Shown here: in pieces, positions 62,804-64,000 of the stretch
How the letters are laid out: every line of letters starts with the position of its first letter
Position numbering within the stretch: the first letter of the stretch is position 1
NCBI RefSeq assembly: GCF_000621585.1
Contig: NZ_KK211309.1
Coordinates: 374,244 to 438,243, forward strand
Direction of reading: 5' to 3'
Source: [Eubacterium] cellulosolvens LD2006
GTDB lineage: Bacteria; Bacillota; Clostridia; Lachnospirales; Lachnospiraceae
DNA length: 64,000 nt
Notes under the pieces: model-generated
What the model was told of the DNA's origin: nothing
What the model saw: only the letters and a program-made list of their open reading frames with translations
Databases searched by the model: none
Position numbers and translations under genes: made by a program

Positions 62804-64000
62804 ATGAGTGAATTAACAAACAAGAATACTTCGGAACAGACATCAGAGGTAAAACACGCTGTCCTTCGATACGTGTCGAAACCGAGCGATGCTCAGATTC
62901 AGAAGTTCACGGAATTTCTTGCAAAGAAATACTGTTCCGGTGATGTGAGCAGGATCGAGCTCGAGACGAGGGAGGAGCCGGGAATTCACGGCGGTTTCAT
63001 TCTCGATATCGAAAGCGATGAATACGACTGGAGTACCAGCGGTCGTGAGATGCAGTTCGAGCAGCACATCAACGAGGCAAGAGAACAGGCCCGCCGCGAG
63101 AAGAAGAGCATCATGGACATGATGAAGACAGCGGTGGCGAACTTTGAACTGGAGGCAAAGGAATCCGAGGTCGGTACTGTCGTGACAGCCGGTGACGGAA
63201 TCGTTACAATCAGCGGTCTCTCCCATGCAATGTACGGAGAAATCGTTCTGTTTGATAACGGCGTCAAGGGTATGGTCCAGAACATCGGAGATGAAGGCAT
63301 CGGTGCCATTCTGTTCGATACAGAGGGCACGATCGGTGAGGGATCCAGAGTGACCGGAACCGGTAAGAAGGCCGGCATCCCGGTGTCCGACGAATACATC
63401 GGAAGAGTCATTGACGCCCTCGGCAATCCCATCGACGGAGGAGAACCGATCAACGCGACCGAGTTCCGTCCGATCGAGCAGCCGGCACCCGGCATCGTCG
63501 ATCGCCAGCCGGTAAATGTTCCGATGGAGACAGGAATCCTTGCAATCGATTCCATGTTCCCGATCGGCAGAGGACAGCGAGAGCTGATTATCGGAGACCG
63601 TCAGACCGGAAAGACTTCCATTGCGATCGATACGATCCTGAACCAGAAAGGCAAGAACTGTTACTGCATCTATGTCGGAATCGGACAGAAGCAGTCAACC
63701 ATCGCGTCGCTGGTGAACACACTTCGCACCAAAGGAGCGATGGAGTATTCGATCGTTGTATCCTCGACGGCATCCGATCCGGCGCCGCTGCAGTATGTAG
63801 CGCCGTATTCCGCGACGTCCCTTGCCGAGCATTTCATGCACAAGGGCAAAGACGTACTGATTGTCTACGATGATCTTTCCAAGCATGCGGTGGCATATCG
63901 TACTCTGTCACTTCTTCTCGGACGTTCTCCGGGACGAGAGGCATATCCGGGAGATGTTTTCTATCTCCACTCCAGACTTCTGGAGCGTTCTTCCAGACTT
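62804..64000 (+). CDS. atpA: ATP synthase F1 subunit alpha with delta-like N-terminal extension (partial)
   Basis: 399 residues are present; the gene runs off the window. Walker A is GDRQTGKT at residues 264-271, about 95 residues later than in a usual alpha subunit. The extra N-terminal part (about 17-90) resembles the C-terminal domain of the delta subunit (AtpH): FTEFLAKKY, then [14 protein letters not shown] and [12 protein letters not shown], matching delta's GG-strand and D-x-S-x-x-GR motif. A charged helix (91-118) joins it to the alpha beta-barrel, which begins [14 protein letters not shown]. The N-terminal helical domain of delta is missing. Start ATG after AAAGGACTGGACAAT. Confidence 0.9.
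   Translation, partial: MSELTNKNTSEQTSEVKHAVLRYVSKPSDAQIQKFTEFLAKKYCSGDVSRIELETREEPGIHGGFILDIESDEYDWSTSGREMQFEQHINEAREQARREKKSIMDMMKTAVANFELEAKESEVGTVVTAGDGIVTISGLSHAMYGEIVLFDNGVKGMVQNIGDEGIGAILFDTEGTIGEGSRVTGTGKKAGIPVSDEYIGRVIDALGNPIDGGEPINATEFRPIEQPAPGIVDRQPVNVPMETGILAIDSMFPIGRGQRELIIGDRQTGKTSIAIDTILNQKGKNCYCIYVGIGQKQSTIASLVNTLRTKGAMEYSIVVSSTASDPAPLQYVAPYSATSLAEHFMHKGKDVLIVYDDLSKHAVAYRTLSLLLGRSPGREAYPGDVFYLHSRLLERSSRL

Overview
The window looks like a chromosomal segment of a motile, Gram-positive, anaerobic Clostridia-type bacterium, most likely a Lachnospiraceae member related to Roseburia, Butyrivibrio or Eubacterium cellulosolvens. This is inferred from the flagellin type, strong AGGAGG ribosome binding sites, an LtaS-like enzyme, many c-di-GMP proteins and a secreted GH5 cellulase; the genus is not provable from the window. 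Base composition is near 50% GC.

Layout. 1-2.9 kb: a truncated gene, a PilZ protein, a TPR glycosyltransferase and a pyruvate kinase fragment. 3-12 kb: a chemoreceptor and four tandem flagellin genes, each with its own sigma28-type promoter, structured leader and terminator. 12-17.3 kb: a likely surface or flagellin modification group (ribbon-helix-helix protein, LicD fusion, glycosyltransferase, glycosyltransferase-methyltransferase fusion). 17.4-22 kb: a second chemoreceptor, a membrane protein and an anchored C39-like peptidase. 22.1-26.8 kb (minus strand): flgB-cheA-cheW-cheR-cheB, with a CheB that lacks the receiver domain. 27-31 kb: a probable flagellum-associated protein, an SH3 membrane protein with a histone-H1-like tail, a PAS protein with degenerate GGDEF and an unknown protein. 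31.5-41.8 kb: a third chemoreceptor, a 1606-residue GGDEF/EAL protein and a membrane EAL protein. 41.9-49.3 kb: GH5 cellulase, LtaS-like enzyme, a putative metal exporter under two Fur-like boxes, an RsuA-type pseudouridine synthase and a CDF transporter. 49.7-55.6 kb: a MoxR/DUF58/VWA/VWA/TPR operon. 55.6-60.6 kb: SpoU-type methyltransferase, leuS, nth and a cytidylate-kinase-like gene. 61-64 kb: the start of the F-type ATP synthase operon, where no separate atpH is seen and the alpha subunit carries a delta-like N-terminal extension.

How it works together. A shared promoter form, TTAT-N15-GNCGATAW, stands before the four flagellins, two of the three chemoreceptors, the flgB-che operon, the RHH-licD pair and a DUF5610-like gene. 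This suggests one late-flagellar (sigma28/FliA) regulon covering filament, chemotaxis and probably filament modification. The flagellin leaders carry GGA-presenting hairpins that resemble CsrA sites. PilZ, GGDEF and EAL proteins around these genes point to c-di-GMP control of motility. Five copies of a composite palindromic repeat are scattered between genes.

All positions, motifs and pairings were read by eye; no database search or folding program was run.
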